Shown: positions 54,287 through 63,224 of the stretch, in pieces | How positions within the stretch are numbered: position 1 is the first letter of the stretch | How the letters are laid out: each line of letters opens with the position of its first letter | From: Croceivirga radicis | GTDB taxonomy: Bacteria; Bacteroidota; Bacteroidia; Flavobacteriales; Flavobacteriaceae | Length of the DNA stretch: 64,000 bases | NCBI RefSeq assembly: GCF_002072105.2 | Contig: NZ_MTBC01000001.1 | Location: 310,001 to 374,000 of the forward strand | Direction of reading: 5' to 3' | Translations under genes and position numbers: made by a program | The notes under the pieces: model-generated | Database searches by the model: none | What the model saw: only the letters and a program-made list of their open reading frames with translations | What the model was told of the DNA's origin: nothing

Positions 54287-56479
54287 TTATGATTGGTACT
54301 TACCGATTAACGAAAAATCTAAATGTCTTTTTTCTAAATCTGTGTTTTTAACCATAACAACTACTTCATCTCCAAGTTGATACGTTTTTTTGAAGCGTTC
54401 TCCCACAATTGCATATTGTGATTCGTCAAAAACATAATAATCGTCCTTGATATCACGTATACGCACCATACCTTCACATTTGTTAGCAATGATTTCTACA
54501 TAAATTCCCCATTCTGTAACACCAGAAATTACCCCAACAAATTCCGTATCCGCATGATCTTGCATAAACTTAATTTGCATATATTTTATAGAATCCCTTT
54601 CGGCACTTGCCGCTAGCATTTCCATTTGGGAAGCGTGTTGGCATTTTTCTTCATAAACAACCTCTTTGGCCGTTTTACCATCATCTAGATAATGCTGTAA
54701 AAGCCGGTGCACCATCACATCTGGATATCTTCTAATAGGAGATGTAAAATGCGTATAATAATCAAATGCCAAACCATAATGGCCAATATTCTCGGTAGTA
54801 TAAATGGCTTTGCTCATACTACGTATGGCAAGGGTATCTACAAGGTTTTGTTCTTTTTTACCTTTTACATCTTCCAATAATTTGTTTAAAGAACTGTTTA
54901 TGGTCTTTCGGTCTTTTAACGCTATAGAATGTCCAAATCTTGATATTACCCCGTTTAAGGCCATTAATTTATCCAAGTCTGGTTGATCATGTACCCGGTA
55001 TACAAATGTTTTCTTAGGCTTTTGTTTACCAATGTATTCTGCCACTTTTCTATTGGCCAATAGCATAAACTCTTCTATAAGTTTATTGGCATCTTTTGCT
55101 TCCTTAAAGTATACGCTTTCTGGGTTATTCTCTTCATCAAGATTAAAACGTACTTCAATTTTATCAAAAGAAATAGCTCCAGAATCCATACGTTTGCTTC
55201 GCATGATTTTTGCTAAACCGTCTAAGGTTAAAATAGCTTCTACTATAGTCTCATCTACCGCATAACCATCTTCTCTAATAGAAATTTCTTTAGGTATAAT
55301 ACCTGCTTTGGTTTCTATTATATGTTGTGCCTCTTCGTAAGCAAAACGCTCATTAGAATCTATTACCGTTCTACCAAACCATTGGTTTATTAATTTGGCT
55401 TCTTTATCCAATTCAAAAATTGCAGAAAAGGTATATTTTTCTTCTCTTGGTCTTAGGGAACAAGCATTATTGGATAGAATTTCTGGTAACATAGGAACTA
55501 CCCGGTCTACTAAGTAAACAGATGTTGCCCTGTTATAGGCTTCCTCGTCCAAAATAGAATCTGGTGTTACGTAATGAGATACATCTGCAATGTGTATCCC
55601 TATTTCAAAATTGCCGTTTTCCAATTTGGTAAAAGATAGTGCATCATCAAAATCTTTTGCATCTTTAGGATCAATGGTAAAGGTTAAATCTTGCCGCATA
55701 TCTCTACGTTTGGCAATTTCCTCAGGCTTTATACTGGTATCTAATTTATTTGCAAATTGTTCTACATCATAAGGAAACTCATAGGGTAAACCGTATTCCG
55801 CTAAAATGGAATGTATTTCTGTATTGTGTTCACCAGGCATTCCTAACACTTTAACAACTTTGCCGTATGGAGAATCTGCTTCCTTTGGCCAGTCACCAAG
55901 GGCTACCAAAACCTTTGATCCATCTTCTGCTTCCATTGTTTTTTCCAGTGGAACAAAGATATCTGTATACATACGGTTATCCATTGGTCTAACAAAGGCA
56001 AAGTTTTTGTTACGTTCTAAAACCCCAACATATTCCGTTTTAAATCTATTTAAAACTTTTACAATTTCACCTTCTGGTCTTTTTCCTTTTCTGGAAGGTC
56101 TTAGACTTACCATTACCTGATCTTGATGAAAAGCACCATTTAATTTACTATTGGGTATAAAAATATCTTCTGGTATACCTTCTACTACAATATAGGCATT
56201 GCCACTAGATGTTAAATCTACCTTACCAGTAACAGTCTCGTAAGCATCGGCTTTCTTTTTATACTTTCCTTTTTCAACTTCTATAATCCTACCTTTTTGT
56301 TTAAGCTGGCCTAATCTGCGTATTAGATCGTTTCTACCTTGCGTATCATCTATACCTAATTTAGCGGCTATCTGCTTGTAATTAAAGGCGTTATTAGGCT
56401 TTTCTTCCAGAACGGTAAAGATTCCTTTTGTAATCTCGTTCTTTTTTTGGCTTCTAGCCCTTTTCTTTTTCTTAGCCAT
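54287..56479 (-). CDS. rnr: Ribonuclease R
   Basis: A 730-residue 3'-5' exoribonuclease. There is a basic N-terminal tail (MAKKKKRARSQKK), a winged-helix region (about 15-75), cold-shock OB domains (about 80-230), and the RNB catalytic domain with the metal-binding cluster TIDPKDAKDFDDALSF. The C-terminal S1 domain contains GVISGVTEWGIYVEI. It degrades structured RNA in the cytoplasm. It is divergent from rpiB across an AT-rich gap. Confidence 0.96.
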   Translation of the reverse strand: MAKKKKRARSQKKNEITKGIFTVLEEKPNNAFNYKQIAAKLGIDDTQGRNDLIRRLGQLKQKGRIIEVEKGKYKKKADAYETVTGKVDLTSSGNAYIVVEGIPEDIFIPNSKLNGAFHQDQVMVSLRPSRKGKRPEGEIVKVLNRFKTEYVGVLERNKNFAFVRPMDNRMYTDIFVPLEKTMEAEDGSKVLVALGDWPKEADSPYGKVVKVLGMPGEHNTEIHSILAEYGLPYEFPYDVEQFANKLDTSIKPEEIAKRRDMRQDLTFTIDPKDAKDFDDALSFTKLENGNFEIGIHIADVSHYVTPDSILDEEAYNRATSVYLVDRVVPMLPEILSNNACSLRPREEKYTFSAIFELDKEAKLINQWFGRTVIDSNERFAYEEAQHIIETKAGIIPKEISIREDGYAVDETIVEAILTLDGLAKIMRSKRMDSGAISFDKIEVRFNLDEENNPESVYFKEAKDANKLIEEFMLLANRKVAEYIGKQKPKKTFVYRVHDQPDLDKLMALNGVISRFGHSIALKDRKTINSSLNKLLEDVKGKKEQNLVDTLAIRSMSKAIYTTENIGHYGLAFDYYTHFTSPIRRYPDVMVHRLLQHYLDDGKTAKEVVYEEKCQHASQMEMLAASAERDSIKYMQIKFMQDHADTEFVGVISGVTEWGIYVEIIANKCEGMVRIRDIKDDYYVFDESQYAIVGERFKKTYQLGDEVVVMVKNTDLEKRHLDFSLIGKYQS

Positions 56480-57034
56480 TCAAAGAATATTTTTTTGAAA
56501 ATTACAAATAATTAACGGGGAAGTTCGTTATATAAAGACCAATCATCCAAAAAGAGAAGGTTTATCAACAAACTAAATATTATTCTTTTTTCTTTTTTAA
56601 AATTTAAATTAAAAATGATGGTTATGATTGGTTGTTAATTTCTGGTATTGTTTTCACAACATTTTTTTGCTTTGAACAATAAAAAATTCTTATTGACAAT
56701 TTATACCAGCTAAATTTTAAAGATTATCAAATACTTAGATAGGTTATCAACTGTTTTTAATAAGTGGTTTCAACATAAATTTCATGATAACTTAATGTAT
56801 ATTTACTGTTAATATCTGAGAATTTTTGTTGACTTAACCTTGATTAATTTTTAATTAAATATTAGCTAAACATCAATAAATCTTAGTATTGTTGAATTAT
56901 CATTAAAAATCAAAATTTATTTCTTCATTTTTCTCCGCTATTTCTTCACATTTTAGAAATAATACTAATTGCTTGATTTGTAGTTTACTTTTATAGCTCT
57001 GCTTTTATTTATTAACAACACCGTTTAAAACGTT
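56480..57034. other. AT-rich divergent intergenic region between rnr and rpiB
   Basis: 555 bases without a gene, RNA or terminator that I can recognise, and very rich in A and T. It contains TTATCAACA (56562-56570), TTATCAACT near 56754 and TTATTAACA (57009-57017), which are one or two bases away from the DnaA box TTATCCACA, plus long A/T tracts. It must also hold the rnr promoter, which is not obvious. It might be a replication origin or only a large promoter region. Confidence 0.4.
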
Positions 57035-57037
57035 TTG

Positions 57038-57045
57038 TACCTTTG
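57038..57045 (+). promoter_or_regulatory. -7 element of the rpiB operon
   Basis: TACCTTTG, a perfect TAnnTTTG, 28 bases before ATG 57074. A TTG at 57035 that would extend the frame lies upstream of the transcript start and was rejected. Confidence 0.55.
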
Positions 57046-57073
57046 TTGTAAACCCAAAACAAACGAGAACATT

Positions 57074-57508
57074 ATGAAAATTGCTATTGGTAACGATCAC
57101 GCAGGTACTGATTATAAACTGGCTATTGTTGGTTTATTAAAATCTAAAGGAATAGAAGTTGTTAACTATGGTACGGATGGTTCTGACAGCGTTGATTATC
57201 CAGATTTTACGCATCCTGTGGCCCAAGATGTAGAAGAAGGTAAGGTAGATTTAGGTATAGTAATCTGCGGTAGTGGTAATGGGGCAACCATGACCATAAA
57301 CAAGCACCAAGGTGTGCGTGGAGCACTTTGTTGGACAAAAGAAATTACTGCATTAGCTAGAGCGCATAATAATGCCAATGTTTTAAGCTTACCAGCAAGA
57401 TTTATCTCTTTGCCACAAGCATTGGAAATGGTAGATACTTTTTTAAATACCGAGTTTGATGGAGGAAGGCACGAGAGGAGGATTGAAAAAATTCCTTGTG
57501 GTTTTTAA
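57074..57508 (+). CDS. rpiB: Ribose-5-phosphate isomerase B
   Basis: A 144-residue enzyme of the RpiB/LacAB type, interconverting ribose-5-phosphate and ribulose-5-phosphate in the pentose phosphate pathway. It starts MKIAIGNDHAGTDYKL. DSVDYPDFTHPVA and VICGSGNGATMTINKHQGVR (with the active-site Cys) follow, then RAHNNANVLSLPARF. The length is normal. It leads an operon with a CDF transporter and a GNAT gene. Confidence 0.95.
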   Translation: MKIAIGNDHAGTDYKLAIVGLLKSKGIEVVNYGTDGSDSVDYPDFTHPVAQDVEEGKVDLGIVICGSGNGATMTINKHQGVRGALCWTKEITALARAHNNANVLSLPARFISLPQALEMVDTFLNTEFDGGRHERRIEKIPCGF

Positions 57509-57524
57509 TTAGTAATGCAGATCA

Positions 57525-58433
57525 TTGTTGGGACATAATCACCATCATCATAGTGCCGATGCTACTGGAAAAAAGTTACTAATAAGTATAATCTTAAATG
57601 TAGTTATAACAGTAACCCAAATTATTGGTGGGTTAATCTCTGGTAGTTTAGCGCTTTTATCAGATGCACTCCATAATTTTAGTGATGTACTTTCTTTAGT
57701 GGTTAGCTATTTTGCCAATAGGCTTGCCAAGAAAAAATCAACAACCAACAAAACATTTGGTTATAAGCGAGCAGAAATAATTGCTGCTTTTGTAAATGCA
57801 AGTAGCTTATTGGTAATTGCACTATTACTAATAAAAGAAGGTATAGCACGGTTTTTAAATCCTGAACCTGTGGGTTCTAACTTGGTTATTATACTTTCAA
57901 TTGTAGCCATTTTAGGAAACGGATTTAGTGTATTATTACTACAGAAAGAGGCAGGTAGGAATATGAATATGAAATCTGCTTACCTACATTTATTAACAGA
58001 TATGTTGGCCTCTGTTGCTGTTCTTATAGGTGGTCTTGTCATGAAATATTTTTCTTGGTATTGGATTGATTCCCTACTAACAATTATAATAGCTTTATAC
58101 CTTGTCTACATGGGGTATGATTTATTAAAGGAATCTACTCGAGTATTAATGTTATTTACACCTAAGTCTGTAGTGGTAGAAGACATTGTAAAGCATATTT
58201 CTAAAATAGACGGTATTAAAAATGTGCATCATGTACATATTTGGCAATTGAATGAAGATGAGGTGCATTTAGAAGCACATATAGATTTTATAAATGATAT
58301 ACGCTTATCTACTTTTGATGCAATTCTTATAGAAATTGAAGAATTGGTATATCATAACTTTGGAATTAATCACGTTAATATACAGCCAGAGTTTGGCAAA
58401 TGTGATCCTAAAACCGTTATAGTTGAAGATTAA
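57525..58433 (+). CDS. Cation diffusion facilitator transporter with His-rich N-terminus
   Basis: A 302-residue CDF protein, a proton-coupled exporter of zinc or similar divalent metals. The N-terminus LGHNHHHHSADATGKK is a His-rich metal-binding tail. Six membrane helices follow, with the metal sites SDALHNFSD in helix 2 and HLLTDML in helix 5. A C-terminal cytoplasmic domain follows (GIKNVHHVHIWQLNEDEVHL). The frame has no ATG before this tail, so translation probably begins at TTG 57525 (or 57528). The stop overlaps the start of the GNAT gene by one base. Confidence 0.9.
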   Translation: MLGHNHHHHSADATGKKLLISIILNVVITVTQIIGGLISGSLALLSDALHNFSDVLSLVVSYFANRLAKKKSTTNKTFGYKRAEIIAAFVNASSLLVIALLLIKEGIARFLNPEPVGSNLVIILSIVAILGNGFSVLLLQKEAGRNMNMKSAYLHLLTDMLASVAVLIGGLVMKYFSWYWIDSLLTIIIALYLVYMGYDLLKESTRVLMLFTPKSVVVEDIVKHISKIDGIKNVHHVHIWQLNEDEVHLEAHIDFINDIRLSTFDAILIEIEELVYHNFGINHVNIQPEFGKCDPKTVIVED

Positions 58434-58879
58434 TGAAGGTACAGGTTAAAAAATTTAATGAGTTAACCGTAAAAGAACTTTACGCAATTTTAGCTCTTAG
58501 AAGCGAAGTATTTGTAGTGGAACAAAATTGTGTATATCAGGATATTGATTTTAAAGACCAAAAGGCATATCACTTAATTTTAAAAGAAGAAGGAAACATA
58601 GCGGCCTATACACGAATTTTTAAAGCTGGTGATTATTTTGAAGATAATGCTTCTATTGGTAGGGTAGTGGTTTCACCAAAATATAGAGGTTTAAATTTTG
58701 GTAAAAAGGTCATGGAAGAAAGCCTAAAATTTATCAGAAAAAAAATTGAAACCAAAGGCATAGAAATATCGGCCCAAGTATATTTACTCAGGTTTTATAA
58801 TAATCTTGGATTTAAAGAAGTTGGGGAACCGTATTTGGAAGATGATATTCCCCATATTAGAATGCTAAATACTAACTAA
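58433..58879 (+). CDS. ElaA-like GNAT N-acetyltransferase
   Basis: A 148-residue acetyltransferase. LYAILALRSEVFVVEQNCVY and IDFKDQKAYHLIL at the N-terminus are typical of the ElaA subfamily. The acetyl-CoA loop is IGRVVVSPKYRGLNFGKKVM. The substrate is unknown. Translationally coupled to the CDF transporter (TAATG junction). Its stop is directly next to the stop of the convergent gene at 58880, with no spacer. Confidence 0.88.
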   Translation: MKVQVKKFNELTVKELYAILALRSEVFVVEQNCVYQDIDFKDQKAYHLILKEEGNIAAYTRIFKAGDYFEDNASIGRVVVSPKYRGLNFGKKVMEESLKFIRKKIETKGIEISAQVYLLRFYNNLGFKEVGEPYLEDDIPHIRMLNTN

Positions 58880-59254
58880 TTATATACGAATAGGAGTTTT
58901 GTTGGTCAGGTTTAAATCGTTCAACAAAGTATCCGTAAACTTATAGTGTCCTCTAGTAGTAATAATTTTAAATCGGTTAGATTTTAATCTACTTAACGTA
59001 TCTAAGAACAACCATTTAGATTTCAATAGATTTTCTTTGTCTGTTTTTAGACTGATGTCAAAAAAGTACTTTCTACCATTTTTTTCAGCAACAATATCTG
59101 GTGTTACTGTTGTTCCAGTACTTTTTTTAAGGAAAGACTTTGGCGTATCATAGCCTTCTACATCGGCTCTGATATTTTCAAAACCAGTGTTTTCCAAATA
59201 CTTAATAGACTTCTCTAAAAATTCCGTGTTTTCTTGTTTTTCCTTTTTTATCAT
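58880..59254 (-). CDS. Small conserved-looking protein, possible nuclease-like fold
   Basis: A 124-residue cytoplasmic protein, highly charged. I do not recognise a named family, but the pattern GYDTPKSF, then TVTPDIVAEKNGRKYFFDIS with SLK, then ITTRGHYKFTD, resembles a short PD-(D/E)xK-type core (P52-D53, D66, K70). The D66-K70 spacing is not canonical. It lies 67 bases downstream of the restriction-modification genes on the same strand, so it may belong to that island or be an unrelated core gene. Confidence 0.55.
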   Translation of the reverse strand: MIKKEKQENTEFLEKSIKYLENTGFENIRADVEGYDTPKSFLKKSTGTTVTPDIVAEKNGRKYFFDISLKTDKENLLKSKWLFLDTLSRLKSNRFKIITTRGHYKFTDTLLNDLNLTNKTPIRI

Positions 59255-59321
59255 AACATATAAAATAAAAAAAACAGTACTAAAACCAATTTTTTAGTGT
59301 TGATTAACAAGTACTTAACAA

Positions 59322-59918
59322 TTAAAATAACTGCCTGGCTACATTGTTTTTTATTAAAAAATCTAATTTTAAAATTAAATTTAGCGGTTGTTCTATCTTA
59401 TTTTTCGAACTTAAGTATAAATAGCCTTCTTTTTTGGCAAACAAGTTAGGAACCAAACTAATACCATGTTTCTGAGGTCTTTCAATGGATTTTAAATTTA
59501 TTCTGCTACTTAAATAATCTATCAGTTTAACCCTATTAACAAAGTAATATTTGCAAGAAGTAAATTTGTTGGGTTCATCACAATAAATAGAAGTAACTAA
59601 ACCGTAAAAATCTGTTGTTTTCTTAGAATCTATGAACCAGCCTGGTTTTACAGTTCCATTTTTTAGATAAGATAGTTCAAAAGCAAATGTGGGTAAATCT
59701 TCGTTTATGTAGTCTAGCTGGGCTTTCTCATCTACAGAATATTGTTTGTTGGTTACCTTATGGGTTAGGTAAATATCAACTCCTAATAATTGTTCTTTTA
59801 GAGAATTATTACGTTTAAAAGTATATTGCTTTAAATGTTTTTGGTATTGGATATCTAAAAAATGTTGAAGTAGTTTCTCTTTTTTAAGGTCAGAATTGAA
59901 ACTACTTTTAGGATGCAC
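59322..59918 (-). CDS. Putative type II restriction endonuclease (PD-(D/E)xK)
   Basis: A 198-residue protein of no family I can name. LLGVDIYL (D48) followed 15 residues later by VDEKAQLDY (D63-E64-K65) and TFAFELSY (E81) fits a PD-(D/E)xK nuclease core, and GWFIDSKKTTDFYG is a plausible conserved tail. Its ATG directly follows the stop of the cytosine methyltransferase gene without a gap. That pairing suggests the endonuclease of a type II system; cleavage is inferred, not shown. Confidence 0.65.
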   Translation of the reverse strand: MHPKSSFNSDLKKEKLLQHFLDIQYQKHLKQYTFKRNNSLKEQLLGVDIYLTHKVTNKQYSVDEKAQLDYINEDLPTFAFELSYLKNGTVKPGWFIDSKKTTDFYGLVTSIYCDEPNKFTSCKYYFVNRVKLIDYLSSRINLKSIERPQKHGISLVPNLFAKKEGYLYLSSKNKIEQPLNLILKLDFLIKNNVARQLF

Positions 59919-61145
59919 TTAGCTGTTTTTTAAATGATTAATTAAACTTAATCCAATTTTCTCAACTATACCAACCACTAGGGCGTTTCCCATAAAAAAG
60001 GCGCGTTTGGTATCCGTTATTCCAGTAAGTTGGGTGTGGTTATCAGGAAACATATTTAAACGTTCCAATTCTACGGGTGTTAATCTTCTTAAACCTTTTT
60101 TTGTTTGTATTACATGTTTAAATCTAGAAGGTGAAGCTCCCCCTTCTCCTGTAATAATTGTTCTAGAAGCTTTATCTAAATCATCAGGAAAAACCATACT
60201 ACCCTCAGCATAGTTATAGGTAAAACCTGCTTTGGTTGTCCTAGTTTCCTTTTTAGAACCTTTTAAGTAGCTCCATTTTTGCAATTGTTCCTCTGGTAGG
60301 TAAAATGCTTTATCTACTTTACTATCTTCTTGTAAAACCTCTCTTAAAATGCTATGTGGACCATTAAAATCTGGCTTTAAATTTGCGGTTGTTACAGTAT
60401 GCTCTAGACAGATACCACTATTTAAAAAAGGTGAAAGTTTACTGTCTAAGTTAAATTGTTCTGTTATGGCTACAAGATTCTTTTTTAGTTTAAATTGTTC
60501 AGGGCGGTTATAGTCCTCTTTTACAGGGAAACCTTTGGCCAATATGCCATTTTGCCGTAACCATTTTTCTGGAGTTTTTATTTTTTTATAAAGTGGGCTT
60601 GTATTATGTATACCCACAAAAAAAACGCGCCTTCGGCGCTGTGGCATACCATATTCAGCGGCATTTATAATACGCCATTCTACGGCATATCCTAAATTAT
60701 TTAGTCCAGATAGCATAATGGCAAAATCCCTACCACGCTGTTTAACGGGGGACTTTAAAAGCCGATCAACATTTTCTAAAATTAAAAACTGTGGCTTTAC
60801 TTTTTTCTCTTCTAAAATTCTATAAATAGACCACCATAAGACCCCTTTTTTACCTATAATACCCTTTGCATTTTTTAAGGTAGCGGCAACAGAATAATCT
60901 TGACAGGGAAATCCACCCACCAATACATCAAAATCTGGTATTTCTTCTGTATTTACCGTCTCAATATCTTTATTGGAATGGTTTTCTGGGCCAAATTTGG
61001 CCTCATATACCATGGAGGCATGTTGGGTTTTTGTACTAGGTTCCCATTGGTTACTCCAGATAACTTTAAAACCTTGTGTTTTTTCTAAACCTAAACGAAA
61101 ACCGCCAACACCGGCAAATAGTTCACAAACGGATAGTTTTTGCAT
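59919..61145 (-). CDS. DNA (cytosine-5-)-methyltransferase
   Basis: A 408-residue C5-methyltransferase. Motif I is LFAGVGGFRLGLEKT, motif IV GGFPCQDYSVA (catalytic Cys), motif VI ILENVDRLLKSP and motif VIII MPQRRRRVFFVGIH. A variable target-recognition region spans about 205-335, then motif IX RRLTPVELERLNMFP and motif X RAFFMGNALVVGIVEKIG. All catalytic parts are present, so it should be active. The target sequence cannot be read. It is followed at once by the putative endonuclease gene. Confidence 0.93.
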   Translation of the reverse strand: MQKLSVCELFAGVGGFRLGLEKTQGFKVIWSNQWEPSTKTQHASMVYEAKFGPENHSNKDIETVNTEEIPDFDVLVGGFPCQDYSVAATLKNAKGIIGKKGVLWWSIYRILEEKKVKPQFLILENVDRLLKSPVKQRGRDFAIMLSGLNNLGYAVEWRIINAAEYGMPQRRRRVFFVGIHNTSPLYKKIKTPEKWLRQNGILAKGFPVKEDYNRPEQFKLKKNLVAITEQFNLDSKLSPFLNSGICLEHTVTTANLKPDFNGPHSILREVLQEDSKVDKAFYLPEEQLQKWSYLKGSKKETRTTKAGFTYNYAEGSMVFPDDLDKASRTIITGEGGASPSRFKHVIQTKKGLRRLTPVELERLNMFPDNHTQLTGITDTKRAFFMGNALVVGIVEKIGLSLINHLKNS

Positions 61146-61169
61146 TGGCTAAAAATAGGTAATGTAAGC

Positions 61170-61200
61170 ACAAAAAAAAACTGCCCCGACCAAGGGGCAG
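61170..61200 (-). terminator. Intrinsic terminator upstream of the methyltransferase gene
   Basis: CTGCCCC (61181-61187) and GGGGCAG (61194-61200) form a seven-base stem with loop GACCAA, read on the minus strand before a T-run (61172-61180). It ends transcripts coming from the kinase-regulator operon, about 170 bases after the regulator stop. Confidence 0.85.
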
Positions 61201-61334
61201 CATCAACCTAAATATAACTAAAAACAAACTAAATTCTTTTTTAAATCAATGAACAATCATAATTATTAACCATTGCTGTTTCATTAATACGAAGTAAACT
61301 TAAGAAAGAATATTCTTACAAAATATAGTTTGTT

Positions 61335-61351
61335 GTTTAGCTTAGCTAAAC
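61335..61351. repeat. Short perfect hairpin in the 3' region of the regulator gene
   Basis: GTTTAGC, loop TTA, GCTAAAC: a perfect seven-base stem 18 bases beyond the response-regulator gene. It has no U-run, so it is not a terminator by itself. It may stabilise the mRNA end. Confidence 0.5.
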
Positions 61352-61368
61352 TGTTGTTATTTATAGAA

Positions 61369-61776
61369 TTACTGTTGTGAGTCTTCTCCTTTTATGAATT
61401 TTTCTATAAGATTTTGTATGGCTCTTTTATCTAATGGTTTGTTTATGATTTGGCTAACCATTGGATACACTTTAATACGTTCATTATCTTCTGGAGATAG
61501 CGAAGTAGTTAGTAATATTATTTTAGGATTTGTTTTTACACTACGTTCTATAGCGTTGTATAGGTCCAAAAATTCCCAGACGTCCATAGTAGGCATGTTA
61601 ATATCCGAAATAATTAAATCTGGAAACACGTTGTCTTTATCTTGAAGGTGTTCTAAAGCATCTTTTCCAGTCAAGAAAGATACAATTTCATTACAAGCGT
61701 CTGACTGCTTTAAAAATTTTGTGTGGATAAAATTAGTAGCCTTGTTATCGTCTAGTAATAAAACTTTATTGAACAT
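61369..61776 (-). CDS. Single-domain response regulator
   Basis: A 135-residue CheY-like receiver with no output domain. KVLLLDDNKATNFI has the acidic pocket, LIISDINMP the phospho-acceptor Asp (about residue 56), LLTTS the conserved Thr/Ser and QIINKPLDK the Lys. It lies five bases after the PAS histidine kinase gene, so the two are a probable pair. The output is likely through protein contact, not DNA binding. Confidence 0.93.
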   Translation of the reverse strand: MFNKVLLLDDNKATNFIHTKFLKQSDACNEIVSFLTGKDALEHLQDKDNVFPDLIISDINMPTMDVWEFLDLYNAIERSVKTNPKIILLTTSLSPEDNERIKVYPMVSQIINKPLDKRAIQNLIEKFIKGEDSQQ

Positions 61777-61781
61777 AAGCT

Positions 61782-63224
61782 TTATATATAATTAGTGTTT
61801 AGCGGTATGGTAAATTTAAAGGTACTCCCTAAGCCAACAGTACTATTAACCCAAAGGTTGCCACCCATGTTTTCAATTAATTTTTTACAATGTGCCAATC
61901 CTATACCAGTACCCTTATAAGATTCACTACTATGTAATCTGGTAAATAGATTAAATATTTCCGTAAGGTTTTTTTTGGCAATACCAATACCGTTATCACT
62001 AATACTGATTTCTATATGGGTTGCCGTTTCTTCTCCACTTATACATATTTTAGGGACCGTATTTTCTTTTGTAAACTTTAAGGCATTGCCTATTAAGTTA
62101 AGAAATAAAGAATTTAGTTCGGTTTCATTACCATAGGCATTGGGTAAATTTGAAACACTAATTTTTGCATTTTTTTCTTTGATAACCTTGCTAAGACTAT
62201 TTAAGCTATTCTTCACTACTTCATTAAGATTTACCGTAGTTCTATTAGAATTACCTTGTAGTTTGGAATAATCTAACAATCCTGTTACCAAACTGTTCAT
62301 TTTTTTTGTCTCATCTAAAATCAAATTTAAGTGAGACATACCTTCTTCATTTAAAATAGATTTGTAATCATTTAAAAACAAGTCTAATAGGCTGGCAATT
62401 GTTTTAATTGGCTCTTGTAAATCATGGCTTGCGGTATAGGCAAATTGCTCCAAATTTTCGTTGCTGTTACTAAGCTGTTTTAATTTGGAAATATCGGTTA
62501 GCGTACCTACTATTTTTAATGGCAAATTATTTTTATCCCATTCTATAATTTGCGCTTTGCTGTAACCCCAGATTACAGAACCGTTTTTGTGCCTATACCT
62601 AACTTCCCCTTCAAAAGGCAGGGAACCTTTACTTGCAATATGTTTTTTAAATCCATAAATGGATTTAGATAGGTCTTCTGTAAGTATTTTTGATTTCCAA
62701 AATTCCGATTTATTGGCTTCTGGGTCATTCTCGTATCCAAAAATTTTCTTGAAAGATTTACTTATATAGCCTTCGTTCTTATTAATGTTCCATTCCCAAA
62801 AACCAATATTTGTGGTATTTAGTACTTTCTCAAAAAGCAATATTTGTTCAGCATATTTTTCTTGATACGATATTTCTTGTGTAATATCTTTAATTATGGA
62901 AACAACATAACTTAACTTTTGGTTCTTATCTAATTTTGGAATGCTGTTAAGTTTGATCCAAACCTCATTACCATTAGCATCTATATTTTTTCTAATGGTA
63001 TCTTTTAATGCTATTCCCTGTTCTAGCTGCAACCAATCTATTTTGTGTTGTTCTTTGGCTTTTTCCGAACCAAAATCCATTACATGCTTGCCTATTAGTT
63101 GGTCTTTATGACTGCATTTATGAACCTTTACCAACTTTTGGTTGCAGTTTATTATACGACCCTTATTATCTAAAATAACAATTACATCTGGAGAGTTTTC
63201 AAAAATTTCTTGGTAAACATCCAT
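61782..63224 (-). CDS. PAS-domain sensor histidine kinase
   Basis: About 480 residues from ATG 63224; a TTG 18 codons upstream (63278) is possible. Two PAS domains (about residues 1-125: IFENSPDVIVILDNKGRI; and 130-255: IGFWEWNINKNEGYISKSF), then HisKA with FAYTASHDLQEPIKT (phospho-His) and HATPase with NLIGNALKFT, ISDNGIGIAKKN and GTGIGLAHCKKL. No membrane helix is seen, so it senses a cytoplasmic signal. The receiver gene follows five bases later. Confidence 0.92.
   Translation of the reverse strand: MDVYQEIFENSPDVIVILDNKGRIINCNQKLVKVHKCSHKDQLIGKHVMDFGSEKAKEQHKIDWLQLEQGIALKDTIRKNIDANGNEVWIKLNSIPKLDKNQKLSYVVSIIKDITQEISYQEKYAEQILLFEKVLNTTNIGFWEWNINKNEGYISKSFKKIFGYENDPEANKSEFWKSKILTEDLSKSIYGFKKHIASKGSLPFEGEVRYRHKNGSVIWGYSKAQIIEWDKNNLPLKIVGTLTDISKLKQLSNSNENLEQFAYTASHDLQEPIKTIASLLDLFLNDYKSILNEEGMSHLNLILDETKKMNSLVTGLLDYSKLQGNSNRTTVNLNEVVKNSLNSLSKVIKEKNAKISVSNLPNAYGNETELNSLFLNLIGNALKFTKENTVPKICISGEETATHIEISISDNGIGIAKKNLTEIFNLFTRLHSSESYKGTGIGLAHCKKLIENMGGNLWVNSTVGLGSTFKFTIPLNTNYI

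Noticed and set aside
58877-58882. Stop codons of two convergent genes directly touching.
   Set aside because: It is a tight convergent junction without a hairpin; it is unusual but gives no further signal.
59919-61145. A Vsr mismatch endonuclease near the cytosine methyltransferase.
   Set aside because: Neither neighbouring small gene has the Vsr motifs; the genes are of a different type.
61722-61730. A perfect DnaA box TGTGGATAA (TTATCCACA on the minus strand).
   Set aside because: It is single and lies inside the response-regulator coding sequence (it encodes part of FIHTKF); one 9-mer is expected by chance in 64 kb.
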